Assembly (NCBI RefSeq): GCF_902635505.1
Contig: NC_045429.1
Location: forward strand, 427,455,669-427,519,668
Source of the DNA: Sarcophilus harrisii
Taxonomy: Eukaryota; Chordata; Mammalia; Dasyuromorphia; Dasyuridae
Direction of reading: 5' to 3'
DNA length: 64,000 bases
The translations under genes and the position numbers were made by a program. Below, in pieces: positions 12,020 through 23,532 of the stretch. A model generated the notes under the pieces. The model was not told the DNA's origin and searched no databases. It was given only the letters and a program-made list of their open reading frames with translations. The stretch's first letter is position 1; each line of letters starts with the position of its first letter.

Positions 12020-12641
12020 GCAGAGAAAGACTGAAGTATTGGTAAGATTAAATCCTAAGGCAAGCAAGGAAAGGTACTGATGGGGATCAATTCAACCTAT
12101 AGTCCCACCCCCTATGGAGGTTGAGCCCACCTTATTGTATCTCATCAGAAAGCCAAGTTATGTCAAACTTCCAAGAATAAATTTTCCCTCTAAATCTGTC
12201 CATGGCCCATGGTGTCTTTTCTGACTCCTTTTGGGTTAATATGCCATGGAATTCTGTCTTATGGTGTCTTTCTCATTCTCTCTTCCCCCTTCCTCTATGC
12301 CTCATGCTATCTTTCTCCTTTTTATTGCTAACTAACTTCTTTAGGATGTTAAACTCCTCTATGGATTTAGCCTGTCAGTCAAGGGAGTCCTCCCACCTCA
12401 TGGTGTATTCCCTTTCTCCTGCTTAATTGTGAGTTCCACTAGAGAACTTGTCTTTTCCATTGTTAATTGTTAAACCCACTTTCCCATCCAACTATATGCT
12501 GTCCCTAATCTATTTCATATTTACCATTCCTGGTGTCTATTGTATCTCTTCATTTTGATTGTAACCTTTTCTCATAAATAAACCTACCTTATGTTAAAAA
12601 GAATGGCCATTGTGAATTCAATATGTTCTAGAACCCCAACA
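12020..12641 (+). mobile_element. Possible ERV LTR followed by a primer-binding-site-like remnant
   Basis: It has a cataaataaacctacc polyadenylation region near 12577 and ends ccccaaca at 12641. This is followed at once by ttttgtgccaaatcccaac, which resembles a retroviral primer-binding site. No gag or pol remnant follows. The left end is uncertain. The 74-codon frame inside is not a gene. Confidence 0.4.
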
Positions 12642-12837
12642 TTTTGTGCCAAATCCCAACATTTGATTCCAATTGCTCTCTTAAATTTCATCATTTGATG
12701 CTCAACCTCAAACACAACACTACTGTTCGGATCACTTTCACTCCATTTTTCATCTGGTATTTTTGCATCTGCTTTTAAAAAAATCTATTTTTAAATTGTG
12801 TCCATATTCTTCACTGTGCTTACATATATTACATATA

Positions 12838-12976
12838 TTGCTGAGGCAATTGGGGTTAAGTGACTTGCCCAGGGTCAAACAGCTAGGAAGTGTTAAGTAT
12901 CTGATACCAGATTTGAACTCAGGTCCTCCTGACTTCAGGGCTGGTGCCCTATCCACTGCACCACCTAGTTGCCCCT
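12838..12976 (-). mobile_element. WSINE1-like SINE
   Basis: It holds gctgaggcaattggggttaa, gtgacttgcccagggtcaaa, aggaagtgttaag and the head complement ccactgcaccacctagttgc. It is one of the best preserved SINEs here. WSINE1 is known from Australian marsupials. Confidence 0.75.
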
Positions 12977-13089
12977 GTTTATAATTTTTTGTGCATAGTT
13001 TTAAACTTTTCTTTTCAGGAAACTTATAAGAAGGCAATTATAAATAGGAGAATATTAAAGTTCCTTCTTTAAAATAAAACAGATCAAGG

Positions 13090-13400
13090 ACTGAATTTTA
13101 TTAACTGACAAAGTAAGTTTTAAATTTCTGTCAAATCTGACTATCATTGGGAGTAGTTTGCTTTTGGGTGGAAGGGAATTTCTGAAGATGAAAAGAATCT
13201 GAAAACATTTTGTTCCAGAGAGCTTTACCTAATTTGGGTGTGTAAAGAACTTCCTAAAATTTTGTATTGTTCAAGAATGGACTGCCTCAGGAAGTAATGA
13301 GTCCTTTGTCAATCAGAAGCTGAGTGATCATTTGTCAGGAACAATATAAAGTGAAAGAGTTTGGGGGAGATGATTTCTACTCTAAGATTTCATGATACTA
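13090..13400. mobile_element. Possible CR1/L3 LINE tail
   Basis: It contains atggactgcctcaggaagta, atgagtcc and gctgagtgatcatttgtcag. This order recalls CR1-like LINE 3' ends. Low certainty. Confidence 0.3.
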
Positions 13401-13769
13401 AAGTCAGTGATCAAAGAGGCTAAGGGTCTACAGAATGACTAATGGAACATGGTAGAAAGGTTTTGTCACATAAAAAAAATAAACACAGAGAAGGGAAAGG
13501 CTTTGAGAGAGGGGAACCTTGTTTTATGTTCTTTTGATTATTCAGATATATGTCCAGATTTTATTATAGAGAATGGGGACCATATTACAAGGAGGTAAAA
13601 TAGGTGATTTCTTAGGTATCACATGAGTAGATTATACAGTCAGTAATTATTTTGTGATTGATGAAACACTTAGAAAGGTCTTATTTCCTACCTTCTCCCC
13701 CCAAATATCCCTGGTTTAAGTATTACAGTGCCTGTTATCCAACTATTTAATATGCATTCAATTTTATAG

Positions 13770-13975
13770 AATTAAGTTTAGAGCTGTGAGAAAACTTAGG
13801 TAGTCAATCCTAAGGTAGGTAGTCTAGTCAAACACCTTCATTGTATAGATGAATAAAATGAGGACCTTTGAAAAATGGGTTGGCCAATTTTATATAATTA
13901 TTAAGTTGCAGACCCATCATATTGAAATCTGGGTATTATGACTCAAAACCATAGCTACTTCCACTATATCAAACG
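13770..13975 (-). mobile_element. MIR-type SINE
   Basis: The blocks ccttcattgtatagatgaat, aaatgaggacctttgaa and cagacccatcatattgaaat follow the MIR order, highly diverged. Confidence 0.5.
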
Positions 13976-14320
13976 TCTTTCTTTTAAAAACATAGCTTCA
14001 TTTGGACAAAATAAAGCATTTTTTACTATGTCAAATATTCTCTTTATATAAAGAGCTTATATAACATTGAATGAATTGAATTGTGAAAGCTATCTCACAA
14101 GATGGAAACAGTTTTAAAAATTGAGTGAAGGTCGGCTGTGCCCAAGGCCCAAGTTTCTTTCTCCAGAAATCACATGGTCTACAAAGAATGAAATCATATA
14201 GCCCTTTTCTTTGTGAGACTAAGTTATGGCCACCTTGCCATGAAAACACCCATAAAGGGTAATTTAGTTATCCTAAATATGTGATTTGGATTAGAAGTTT
14301 TTCCTCATTTATGGTTTAGA

Positions 14321-14545
14321 ATGTGAGGGCTTTTGTCCTGACTAATCAGGACAAAGGTCCAGCCTATAGAGAATATTACCTCAGACCTGAATATAATCCT
14401 TGTCTGTTTACTATACTTCACCTCTCTGACTGCTTGTTGGGAGGGAGATACCCTTTCTCATGAGATTGGAATAAAATTCCTTTCTGCTTTTACCTTGAGA
14501 AATCTCCTTGATTTATTTGAGCTGATAGTCTTTGTCCCACACAAC
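14321..14545 (+). mobile_element. Possible short ERV LTR
   Basis: It starts tgtgagggcttttgtcc and ends cccacacaaca. There is a polyadenylation signal gaataaaattcc near 14470. A small inverted pair (tcctgactaatcagga) lies near the start. No target duplication is visible. Confidence 0.35.
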
Positions 14546-14939
14546 ATTTTGAGGGATTTTTATATTTTTGTTCAACACATACTTATATTATTTACCCCAC
14601 AATTTTCTCATACATAAAAACTAAGAAAATTCTGAAATGTAGTTTACTCTTAAATTTTTGTGGGCTATTGGTTTTGGTATAGGGGAAACATATATCTTAA
14701 GCCCCAATACAGCATGAGCTAGAAATCAAATAGTAAAGTATTTGATCAGGACATAGTAGCCAACTTGTTTTTAAATAACAAGGATGTATCAAGCAATAGA
14801 ATCCATTTCAGCCCTGTCCCTTACCACCACTGCCACATACATAAATTAATATAATTGCCCATAAACTCATAGGCTGGCAGAGTTTCTTCAATGAGTTACA
14901 AGTAGTTTCAAAGTTATGTAAATTTCCAGATTCCTTTAG
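14546..14939. other. Unassigned
   Basis: AT-rich sequence with no frame or repeat recognised. Confidence 0.35.
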
Positions 14940-16080
14940 TTTTATTTTTAAAATTTATTTTTATTTATTTTGTTAAATATTTCTCAATTCCTTGTAACTT
15001 CTTGACAATTAAAAAAGTTTGAATTCGAAATGTCTTGCTTCCCTCCCATCTCTTCCTTCTCCTTGATAAGGCAAATAATTTGATTTTGATTTTACATGTG
15101 AGGTCATGGAAAACATCTTACCATATTAGTCACTGTTGCAAAAGAAAACACAAACAAAACAACAAAGATAAAGAATTTTTCAAAAATATGCATCAATCTG
15201 CATTTAGAGTTCATCAGTTGTCTCTCTGAAGGTAGAAAGTATCTTGAATCATCATCATAATGAGCCAAGTCTTTCACGGTTGACAGTTGTTACTGAACTA
15301 CTGTTACTGTGTTTTCTGGTTTTGCTTATTTCACTTTAGGTCAGTTTATATAAATTTTTCTGAAACTATCATTTCTCATAGCACAATAGTAGTCCATCAC
15401 GATCATAAACCACAGTATATTCAGTAATTCCCCATTGGATGGGTATCCCCTTGGTTTCCAATTCTTTGCTATAGAAGAGTTATTATTTTTGTACACATAT
15501 GTCCTCTTCCCTTTTTTTTTTTTGATCTCTTTGGGATATAGGCCTAATTGTGGTATTTCTGGGTCAAAGGGTAGGTACAATTTTGTAGTCCTTTGGGCAG
15601 AGTTCCAAATAGTTCTCCAGAATGGTTAGTCCACGATCCCACCAACAACCCCACAACTCTACTACCAAGTCCACATTCTTTCCAGTATCTGCCATTTTCT
15701 TTTTCTGATTTGTTAACCAATCTGATGTATGTGAGTGATATCTCAGAGTTGTTTTTAATTCGCATTTTTCTAATCAGTAGTGATTAGAGCATTTTTTAAT
15801 GTATTGATGGCTTTGATTACTTCTTTCAAAAACTGCCTGTTCATATCTTTTGACCATTTATCAACTGGGAAATGGCTCTTTTTTTTTTTTTTTAATAAAT
15901 TTGACTTACTTCCCTATATATTTGGGAAACTGTAGGACTCCTATAGCAGATTTTTTTGTTACCCAATCAACCTGTTTCCATTGTTCTTTTCTGGCTGAAG
16001 TGGCAGTGATTTTTAAAAAAAAATTTTTTTCTTTCAAACTATTTCTAATAACTGTGTTACACTGTCTGATATTGAGCAAG
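14940..16080 (-). mobile_element. Old L1 3' end
   Basis: The minus strand reads PFDPEIPQLGLYPKE, then AKNWKPRGYPS, MDYYCAMRND and SFRK, which is the C-terminal part of marsupial L1 ORF2. The frame is broken several times. It extends upstream to about 16080 through a poly-T-rich patch. Confidence 0.65.
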
Positions 16081-17364
16081 GCAAAGATGAGTTTCTGGGG
16101 TTCTTTAATTTAACAGTGCCATCTCTCCCATGAAAAAAGAAGGCAAACCTTCCAGACTCCTCTCCCTCTTTCTTAGCATTATGATATCCCCCTTTCTGGG
16201 TCCTTTTAAACTTAGCCAGGTCTCACCAGTTATGGATCTTGTCTACTGGTATACAGACCTTTATTTAGCCACTATTCATTTCCTCCACATACTTATAACA
16301 GAAGGGAAAAGGCCCTAATTGAGGCTCCATTAGTTTGTTTCTCCATAGGAAATTCAAGCAATGTGAGATCAATTTAACCTGATCAAGATCAATTGAAATA
16401 ATAGAGCAGAAAGATACCAGAAGGAGAGGTCAGGATTTTTATGAGAAGTGTCATCTCTCGTCACAATTTTATCTTAAAGTTGCTTTTTGGTTATTAGTGA
16501 CAAAGTCTCCTGAATGAGTTTATTTTAAACATGTTGGAATTTAGCTAGAATCCTCTCCCCATTCCTGGTTTCTCTATTCAATCCACCTTTTCTGAAGAAG
16601 CAAAGGAAGAGACAATCAAGAATTGCACAAAAAGATTCTGAGGGAACAATCTGAAGCAGTTTCCAAATGCAGACTTTGGAGTGCAGGTAATTCCTGAGAA
16701 AGCTGTGTTTGGGCAGGTCTTGGGTTTTTGTCATCTCTAAGACCAGCTCTTCAATTATAGCCTAGAGCTACTCTCTCATTTCCTAAGCAATCTAAGAATA
16801 GGCTAGACCAGATGTCTGAAGGTTGGAGGGTAGTAGGTGGGTGATTTCAAGCTTCACTTTTGCAGACGGCCTTTTGTGGGATTTGTGAGCTGTATGTGAT
16901 CTATGCACTCTATGAGCACATTGTGGCCTGGCAAGTTACTGGCCAGCTCGGTTATACTGCCCAGCCATCTGAAAAGATATCCATAGGATTTGTGCTTAAT
17001 GACTGACTGTGTTGTCTCCATTCTGCGGTTGGTTGACATGATGGTGAAAAGAGGCTCTACTCAGGCTTGTAATGGACCAAGAGACCCTCCAGTGATTATT
17101 GTTATTATCATTGCCAGCATTATGATTATAATGTGCTTATGGTTCTTATCAAAAGAAAGTCTCTGTGAAATTAGTATTATCATGCAATGACTACTATTCT
17201 CTTGAGGCTCCTGGGGAGCTCACTGGTCTGTCTGGGTTTAGGGATATGGAGGTAGGGCCTGCTGGTGATAGCACACAGCTCAGAGTTAGAGGTGAGTCCT
17301 TTTCAAAGAGATGCCCTTTATTGTAGGACTTTGAGAAGAGAATCCATTCATGTGCTTTAACCAA
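16081..17364. other. Unassigned; a 61-codon minus frame at 16854-17039
   Basis: The minus-strand frame starts MSTNRRMETTQSVIKHK and includes RWLGSITELASNLPGHN. It has a complete start and stop and a fairly balanced composition, but I recognise no family. Nothing else is seen. Confidence 0.25.
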
Positions 17365-17960
17365 TCCATGCTCCACAAGTACTTGTTAAATACTTACTAT
17401 GTGCCAGATACCATATTAAGCACTGAGGATACAAGGAAAGACAAACACAATGTCCCTGCCCTTATGAAACTCAAATCTAATGATCTAAAAGTCATTAAAA
17501 TAACTGAGGACATGCAAGATATATGCTGAGTAGATGGAAGGAGAGTAATTTTGTGGGGGAAGTCACCATCAATCAATTAAATAATTAATAAATATTTATT
17601 AAATGCCTGTTATCCACCAGGCATTGTACTGTACTAGGGACACAAGTATAAAGTGAAAAAACCCCTACTTGTAAGAATCTTGTGGTTGAATAGAAGTCAA
17701 TGGTTATTTGTTTAAATTTATAATATATGACATAACTTTAAAGTGATTATACAAATAAATGGCAGTTTGAAGGGAAGGGTGCTGACACTGGAAGGTGAAA
17801 AGCTTCTGGTCAAAGATGGTACCTGAGTTTCTTCTTAAGGGAAGAGTTGTTCTAGGAGAGAGAAATGAGAGAGCACATTCTACAGAACAAAGTCAGGAAA
17901 ATAGGAGATGGAACTGTGATAGGAAGTTGAATGGAGAGGAGTGACAGAACAGTGTGTGTG
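17365..17960. mobile_element. Two tandem-lying copies of the 'actatgtgcc' repeat
   Basis: The first copy (17365-17530) has ttaaatacttactatgtgcc, agataccatattaagcactg and tgtccctgcccttatg. The second (17570-17960) has aataaatatttattaaatgc and caggcattgtactgtact, with a long 3' part. Same family as 935-1065. Confidence 0.5.
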
Positions 17961-18009
17961 AAGAATAGAATGTAGTCTTGGAGTGTGCCAAAGCAAATTT
18001 GTTTTGTTG

Positions 18010-18270
18010 TTATATTTTGTTATTCAGTTGTTTCTGTTGGGTCTCACTCTTTGTGATCCCATTTGTGATTTTCTTGGCAGGGATACTGGAATGGTTTACT
18101 ATTTTCTTTTTCAGCTCATTTTACAGATGAAGAAACTGAGGCACACACGGTTAAGTGACTTGCTCAGGATCACACAGCTAGTAAGTGTCTGAAGCCAGAT
18201 CTGAATTCAGGAAGATGAATCTTCCTGACTTAGGTCTGGTGTTCTTCCCTGTACCACCTACCTGCTCCAA
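18010..18270 (-). mobile_element. MAR1-type SINE
   Basis: It reads ctcactctttgtgatcccat, ttcttggcagggatactgga and gtgacttgctcaggatcaca, and ends tgtaccacctacctgctcc. A good MAR1 match. Confidence 0.75.
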
Positions 18271-19049
18271 GTTTTGCTGTTTTACTTCATCTGACACAGG
18301 GATATAGAGAGCAGGAGGCTATGAATCTTGAATCCTTATTCCACTTTGGATCTCTAAGTCCATGCCTAGGGCTTAGAATAGGATACATTTGACTAGTTTA
18401 TGTGTAGGATGTGAAAAGGGTCACAGAAGGCCCTTTTGTGATTAGCATTCTCTCTCTCTTGGAATTACTTTGCATATACTTCATCTTTACATAGCTGTAT
18501 ATACATTCTCTTCCCTGACACTCAGGTGCCCCTAAAACTGCCCCCTGTACAGGCCTCTAACCCTGAATTTCCCAAATATAAACTACTGGAAGGTAAGGAA
18601 TTTGTTTTTGTCTTTTTATCCTAACTGCTTAGCAGGAAGCTTAGCACATACTTGGGAATTAATAAATGTGTTGAATTGAAATAAAAACAATATAGATCCC
18701 AAGATCTAGGCATAAAAGTCAGAAAAGAACCTTGAACATGCCCAAGTCACAGGTAGTTTCTCTTTGAAAATAATAAAACCCCACACATCATGGGTGGGAT
18801 CTAGAGGAAACTCCTCAGAAGTGACCCATCTAGCAGTGTAATTTGGAGACAGGTAACTGATGAAATTAAGGTGTTTCCCTAGGAATTGTCAGGAAGCAAC
18901 CACCCTGAAAATTTAATCCATGTTAAATCCTTGGGCACTTGGAAGTTTTTAGCACGTAATGAAAAGATGCTGAAATGAAGAAGGATCAGGTGGAAGCAAG
19001 ATGGCCCTGTTGACTTGGAAATTGTAAAATAACTCCTCAAATCAAATTT
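18271..19049. other. Unassigned, with an L2-type tail near 18580-18680
   Basis: The tail contains ttatcctaactgcttagcag and gaattaataaatgtgttgaa. Nothing coding is seen in the rest. Confidence 0.4.
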
Positions 19050-19790
19050 TGGAGGGGCAGAGCCAAGAAAAAGTCAGAGTGAGATATTTTTTCACCCTAA
19101 GACAACTTAGGAGGTTTGCAGGAGAGGTCTGTTATATTGAGATGGGAGCCACATTGGAACTCAGACTGTGAAGTCCTATTGTGAGGGGGCTGTGATAGCA
19201 GCAACTTAGTAATAACTTCAGGAGCTCTCAGCATTGACTTGATAAAGGAGTTGGACAAATTGATCAGAGATTATATGGGACCCTTTCCTGACACTGGGTA
19301 CAGTTGGTACCTGATTGACAAATTTATTTACTCTATGTAGTTCTGAATCACAGTTTCAGGGTAGAGAAGAATCTTGTTAGTCATTTACAAGAAAGCAAGG
19401 GCTCTGGTTACAGTTCTGAGGCAAAGAGGAAGACTAGAATTTGTGCTGCAGAACAGCCAGAGTGCTGGTTATAGTTCCCGGAGGAGGCCCTTCTGGGCAA
19501 AAACCAGATCACAGACAATAAAAATTCCTAAAAGAGTTTTAAAGTGATGAATGGTAGAGGAAAATTTGGGAAAAGAAATTAGAGTGATTCAGTAAAATTA
19601 TGATAAGAGAACTCAGCATGTAAAAGAGATGCCAAAAATATTGAAGAAAATAATACCTTAAAAACAGAATTGGTCTAATGGTAAAAGGAGCAAAAAAAGG
19701 TAAAAGGTTAAAGGAGTTCCCTGAAGAACTCCCTAAAAAGCAGAATAAGCCAAAAGAAAAACCTTTTTACAAGCCTTAAAGTGTCATATA
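19050..19790 (+). mobile_element. L1 5' fragment (5'UTR and start of ORF1)
   Basis: It begins aggggcagagccaagaaaaa, a diverged form of the 'GGGGAGCCAAGATGG' 5' end seen at 34221. It continues through a UTR-like part into gaagaaaataataccttaaa, the ORF1 coiled-coil region. It is 3'-truncated. Confidence 0.55.
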
Positions 19791-19829
19791 CATATCAAGT
19801 ATGATGATTATGGCACCATAATTTTTTCA

Positions 19830-20580
19830 GTTAACATTTTCAAATCTTGGAATCATCATTGACTCTTTCCTCTCATGTCTAATTAGTTGCAAAATGCTGT
19901 CAATCCTACTACCAAAATATCTTTGACACCTGTCTTTTTCTTTCCACTCCTATTGTCCATTCTAGTGCAGGTCCGCTTTACTTCCTTCCTGGATTCTTGT
20001 AACAGTCCTCCTAATTGATCTCCTTCCTTCCAGGCTCTGCTGCATCCTTCCTACAGCTGCTTATGTAATCTTCCCATTGCACATGTTTGATAGTTCATTT
20101 CCTTGCTCAAAAAACCTCAATGGCTTTCCATTGTGTACTAAATAAACCACAAACTTCTCTATCCAAGATTCTTCATTCTTTGGCTGCAAACCTCACTATT
20201 CAGTTTTATTTCTCAAGCTACAATTTTTGCATTTTCCCTGCTCTAGCTAAAATTGGACTCCTTATTGTTTTTTTATCTGGTCCTTCCCTTTCATTCATCT
20301 CTTATTCTTTCATTCTCATCTATATGAAATCTTGTTCTTTCCCAGTTGAAATGCCAACTTCCCTTATTCCCTCACTTAGATATGATCCTTCTTGCCTTTA
20401 TATGAGTCCTAGCCACTCTTAGACTAACTTTTGGTTATTTGTATAGGTCTCTAACTTTGTTCCTTGCATAATACAAGTTCCTTGAGAGAAGACACTCCCA
20501 GTTTTTCACCTTTGCATTCCTACTGCCTAATGTGGTTCAGGTACTCACTCAATAAATGTTTGTTGAATGCAAGGGGATTG
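19830..20580 (+). mobile_element. L2 LINE 3' end
   Basis: It includes aacctcaatggctttccatt, tacaagttccttgagag and cactcaataaatgtttgttg, the classical order of the L2 ORF2 end and 3' tail. The 111-codon frame inside is spurious. Confidence 0.65.
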
Positions 20581-20589
20581 ACATCGATT

Positions 20590-20680
20590 GTTCAATCAGC
20601 AAACATTTATTAAATACTTATGGTACTATGTGACAGACACAAGACAAAAAGAAAATAATCCCTAAAAACAAATAAGTATT
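20590..20680. mobile_element. Fragment of the 'actatgtgcc' repeat
   Basis: It contains agcaaacatttattaaatac and tactatgtgacagacac. Confidence 0.4.
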
Positions 20681-20819
20681 GTGGATCCAGAAGTATATCA
20701 TTTTGAGAATCACTTTATTTTGTGTACACATATATTTCTATACTCTCCCATTAGTACTTGCAATACAAGCACCCAAAGTAGGATGTTCAGTGGTAACCTA
20801 TTGTGCAATAGGTTGTTCT

Positions 20820-21070
20820 GAGAAAGAATCTAGTACCCCGCAGCTCTTATGAAGAAACCCCTAATCCTGCAATCGACCAAAAGTGTTATTGGACCAGATC
20901 AGCTTTGAGCCTTAGCAACAACTATGACCAAACAACTTTTGGCCTGAACTCACTACCCTATTCCTCACTCCTTAAAACTTTTGTAAACCTTATATCTTAT
21001 TCATTTGGGGAGATTTCATCTCTTTGGATGAGACTCTACTGCTGGTGAACTTAAAAAACTCTAGTTGGTC
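20820..21070 (+). mobile_element. Possible ERV LTR fragment
   Basis: The segment ggggagatttcatctctttg, then actctactgctggtgaac and aactctagttggtcc, resembles the R-U5 part of class I-like LTRs. No ends or target duplication are resolved. Confidence 0.3.
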
Positions 21071-21149
21071 CAAGTTATGTGTCTTGGCCAATCTGTTGAT
21101 GATTCCATTTCCAATACTGACAGAATATATACAAAGTATATTCAAAGCT

Positions 21150-21385
21150 TTTGTATGTGGTTCTTTCAGTCATTTGTGACTTCTTTTGGGTTTTCTTGGC
21201 AGGGATACTATAGTATTTTGCCATTGCCTTCTTTAGTTTATTTTCTAGAGGAGGAAACTGAGATAAAGAGTTAAGCGATTTGCTCAGGATCATAGATTTA
21301 GTTATTGTCTGAGTCTGGATTTGAATTCAGGTCATCTTGACTACAGATTTGGCACTCTATTCACTGTGCCACTTAACTGCCTTAT
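21150..21385 (-). mobile_element. MAR1-type SINE
   Basis: It reads cagtcatttgtgacttct, ttcttggcagggatactata, gaggaggaaactgagat and ctctattcactgtgccact. Confidence 0.7.
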
Positions 21386-21439
21386 ATTTAATTGCCCATT
21401 CAAAGACACATATTGGTAGAGTTCTCTTTGTGGTATCAG

Positions 21440-21700
21440 AGAAGTGGAAATTTCAGGGATGTCCATCAGTTGGGGATGGCTGAACAAGTTATGGTATGTA
21501 ATTGTGATAGAATACTATTGTGCTTTAAGACATGATGAGTTCATTAATCTTAGAAAAACATGGAAAGGCTTACATGCAATAATGAAGAGTGAAATTAGCA
21601 GAACCAAGAGAATATTGTATATAGCAATAGCAATATTGTTTAAAGAGTGACTTTGACTGAATGTCATTTTGACTATTAGAAATACCCAAATTAACTATAA
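21440..21700 (+). mobile_element. L1 3' fragment
   Basis: The plus frame reads MSISWGWLNKLWYVIVIEYYC, matching the ORF2 C-terminus of the other L1 copies, then FINLRKTWKGLH and MKSEISRTKR. Confidence 0.75.
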
Positions 21701-22544
21701 AGGACATATCCACAAGGCGCTAACTGATTATAGAATGAGGGAAGGGGGGAATATTATATAATAAATTGGGAAGGTAGGTTGTGCCAGGGCTTGTTTTCAA
21801 GGGACAATGCTAGTACTTTCTCTGTATGGTTTTCTCCCCCAGCATGTGTTCCATAGCATATAACCTGTGCATAGAATTGGAAATGTGCCAGGATCTTACC
21901 CAAAGGGCAAGCTTCCAATTGCTTAATTCATCTGAAAGAAGCTACGTTAGAACTTTTGGAAGGTATCATTTTCTGTAATTGCCCCTCCCTTCTCCAGTGC
22001 CTGTCAAGTTCTCCTTTCTTGAGCAGAAGCATGAGTATACATGGATGGTCCAAGGGTCCAAGGGTGGGAATCTTAAGAAAGAAAGGTACTTCCTAGAACA
22101 GGATCAAAGAACAAGGGAAGAGTTGTCTTGGGTCCTGGGGATGAGACATAGTTCCAACTGTCTAATCCACTTCCAGCTTTAGTTTTGCCATTCTATCACC
22201 AATTCTGCTTGTGCACATAGGGGTTTAATAAATGTGTGCATAATAAATGTATCCTTCCAATAATCCCCTGACTCAGAAAATGGTATTGAATTGCTAAACC
22301 TCAGACTTGGAAGGGCTTTCTGAGTTATAGTTGCATATATCCCTGAAAAATGAAGGCAATTGGGGGTAGTGGTGGAGAGGGAACTGATAAGCTCCAGTTC
22401 ACCAGCCCCCCCAAATCATCATGCATAGAATACATGATATGATGACCAAAATGCCTGCAGTACTTCCCTCTTTGGGTTATAGGGAGAACCAAATAAGATA
22501 ATGCATATAAATTATTTTTTATAATTATTGAAATGAAATATAAA
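21701..22544. other. Unassigned
   Basis: A 67-codon plus frame at 21979-22182 shows no domain. No repeat is recognised. Confidence 0.35.
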
Positions 22545-22720
22545 TGAAGCTCAGTTCAGAAGGGCATTGAGTTTGTCATCAGCAGATATCTGAGGTCAGA
22601 TTTCATCTCTAAAACTTATGAGCTGTACAGTCTTGGGCTAGACATTTACATCTGAGTCTCAGTTAGCTTATCTATAAAATGAGGATAATAATACCTGCTG
22701 TACCTAACATATTCTGACAG
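22545..22720 (+). mobile_element. MIR/MON1-type SINE
   Basis: It contains atctgaggtcagatttcatc, cttgggctagacattta and atctataaaatgaggataat. Confidence 0.6.
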
Positions 22721-23407
22721 GAAATTTCTGGTTGCTGATGTGGGAATCACTGCTGACTAAGATGTCTTTGCCTAGTCAGACACCTGACTTGTTTGAGCAA
22801 AGATAAAAATTAATGCCCTATTAGAAGAAAGCATAAAAAAGACCACTTGGTATGCATTTAGAGGAACTTCAAATTGACCTATTAACATAAGAGGTTGCTT
22901 CTTCTAAATGGGAAGCTAGATAAAAGATGACAATGACATAAACGTCTATAATTTTCTAATGAATTTACTTATATAAATCAATTGTTACAATAAGAAGAAT
23001 AAAATAATCTAGAAGCTGCTTTAATCAAAATGGATCTTGTTGCCAAATGGAAAAATGGCACAACCAAGTGCAATGCTAGTTTATGACATAAAATTGTTCA
23101 TATAATATTGTGGGGATCTCAATGGAAAACTAGGGGAAAATTTCCAGTATATTGGATAGATGCTTGTTGAGGATATAGGGGAGCAGATGGACAAATCACA
23201 CAGAAGAAGATGTGAATGACTTGCAACCTGTGATCAATAAGATCCCAGATCTGTGAGAGTATGGAATTACTTGAAGGGTATAGAAATATAATATATGTGA
23301 GAGGCTTCATAAAGACTGTAAATACCCACAGATATTCTGTACTCCAACCTCAGCTGAGATATGAATCCCCTATAACATTCCTGAGAAATGGTAATCTAGC
23401 CTGTGCA
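22721..23407. other. Unassigned
   Basis: AT-rich, with no recognised gene or repeat. Confidence 0.35.
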
Positions 23408-23532
23408 ATAACTTTTTTTTTTTTTGAGGAAATTGGACTTAAGTGACTTGCTTTAAATTACATTGATAGTAGGTGTTTGAGGTCAGATTTGAAGACTAAT
23501 ACTCTATCAACTTTACCACCTAACTGCCCCCT
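23408..23532 (-). mobile_element. WSINE1-like SINE
   Basis: A poly-T tail precedes gaggaaattggacttaagtg, acttgctttaaattacattg and accacctaactgcccc. Confidence 0.6.
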
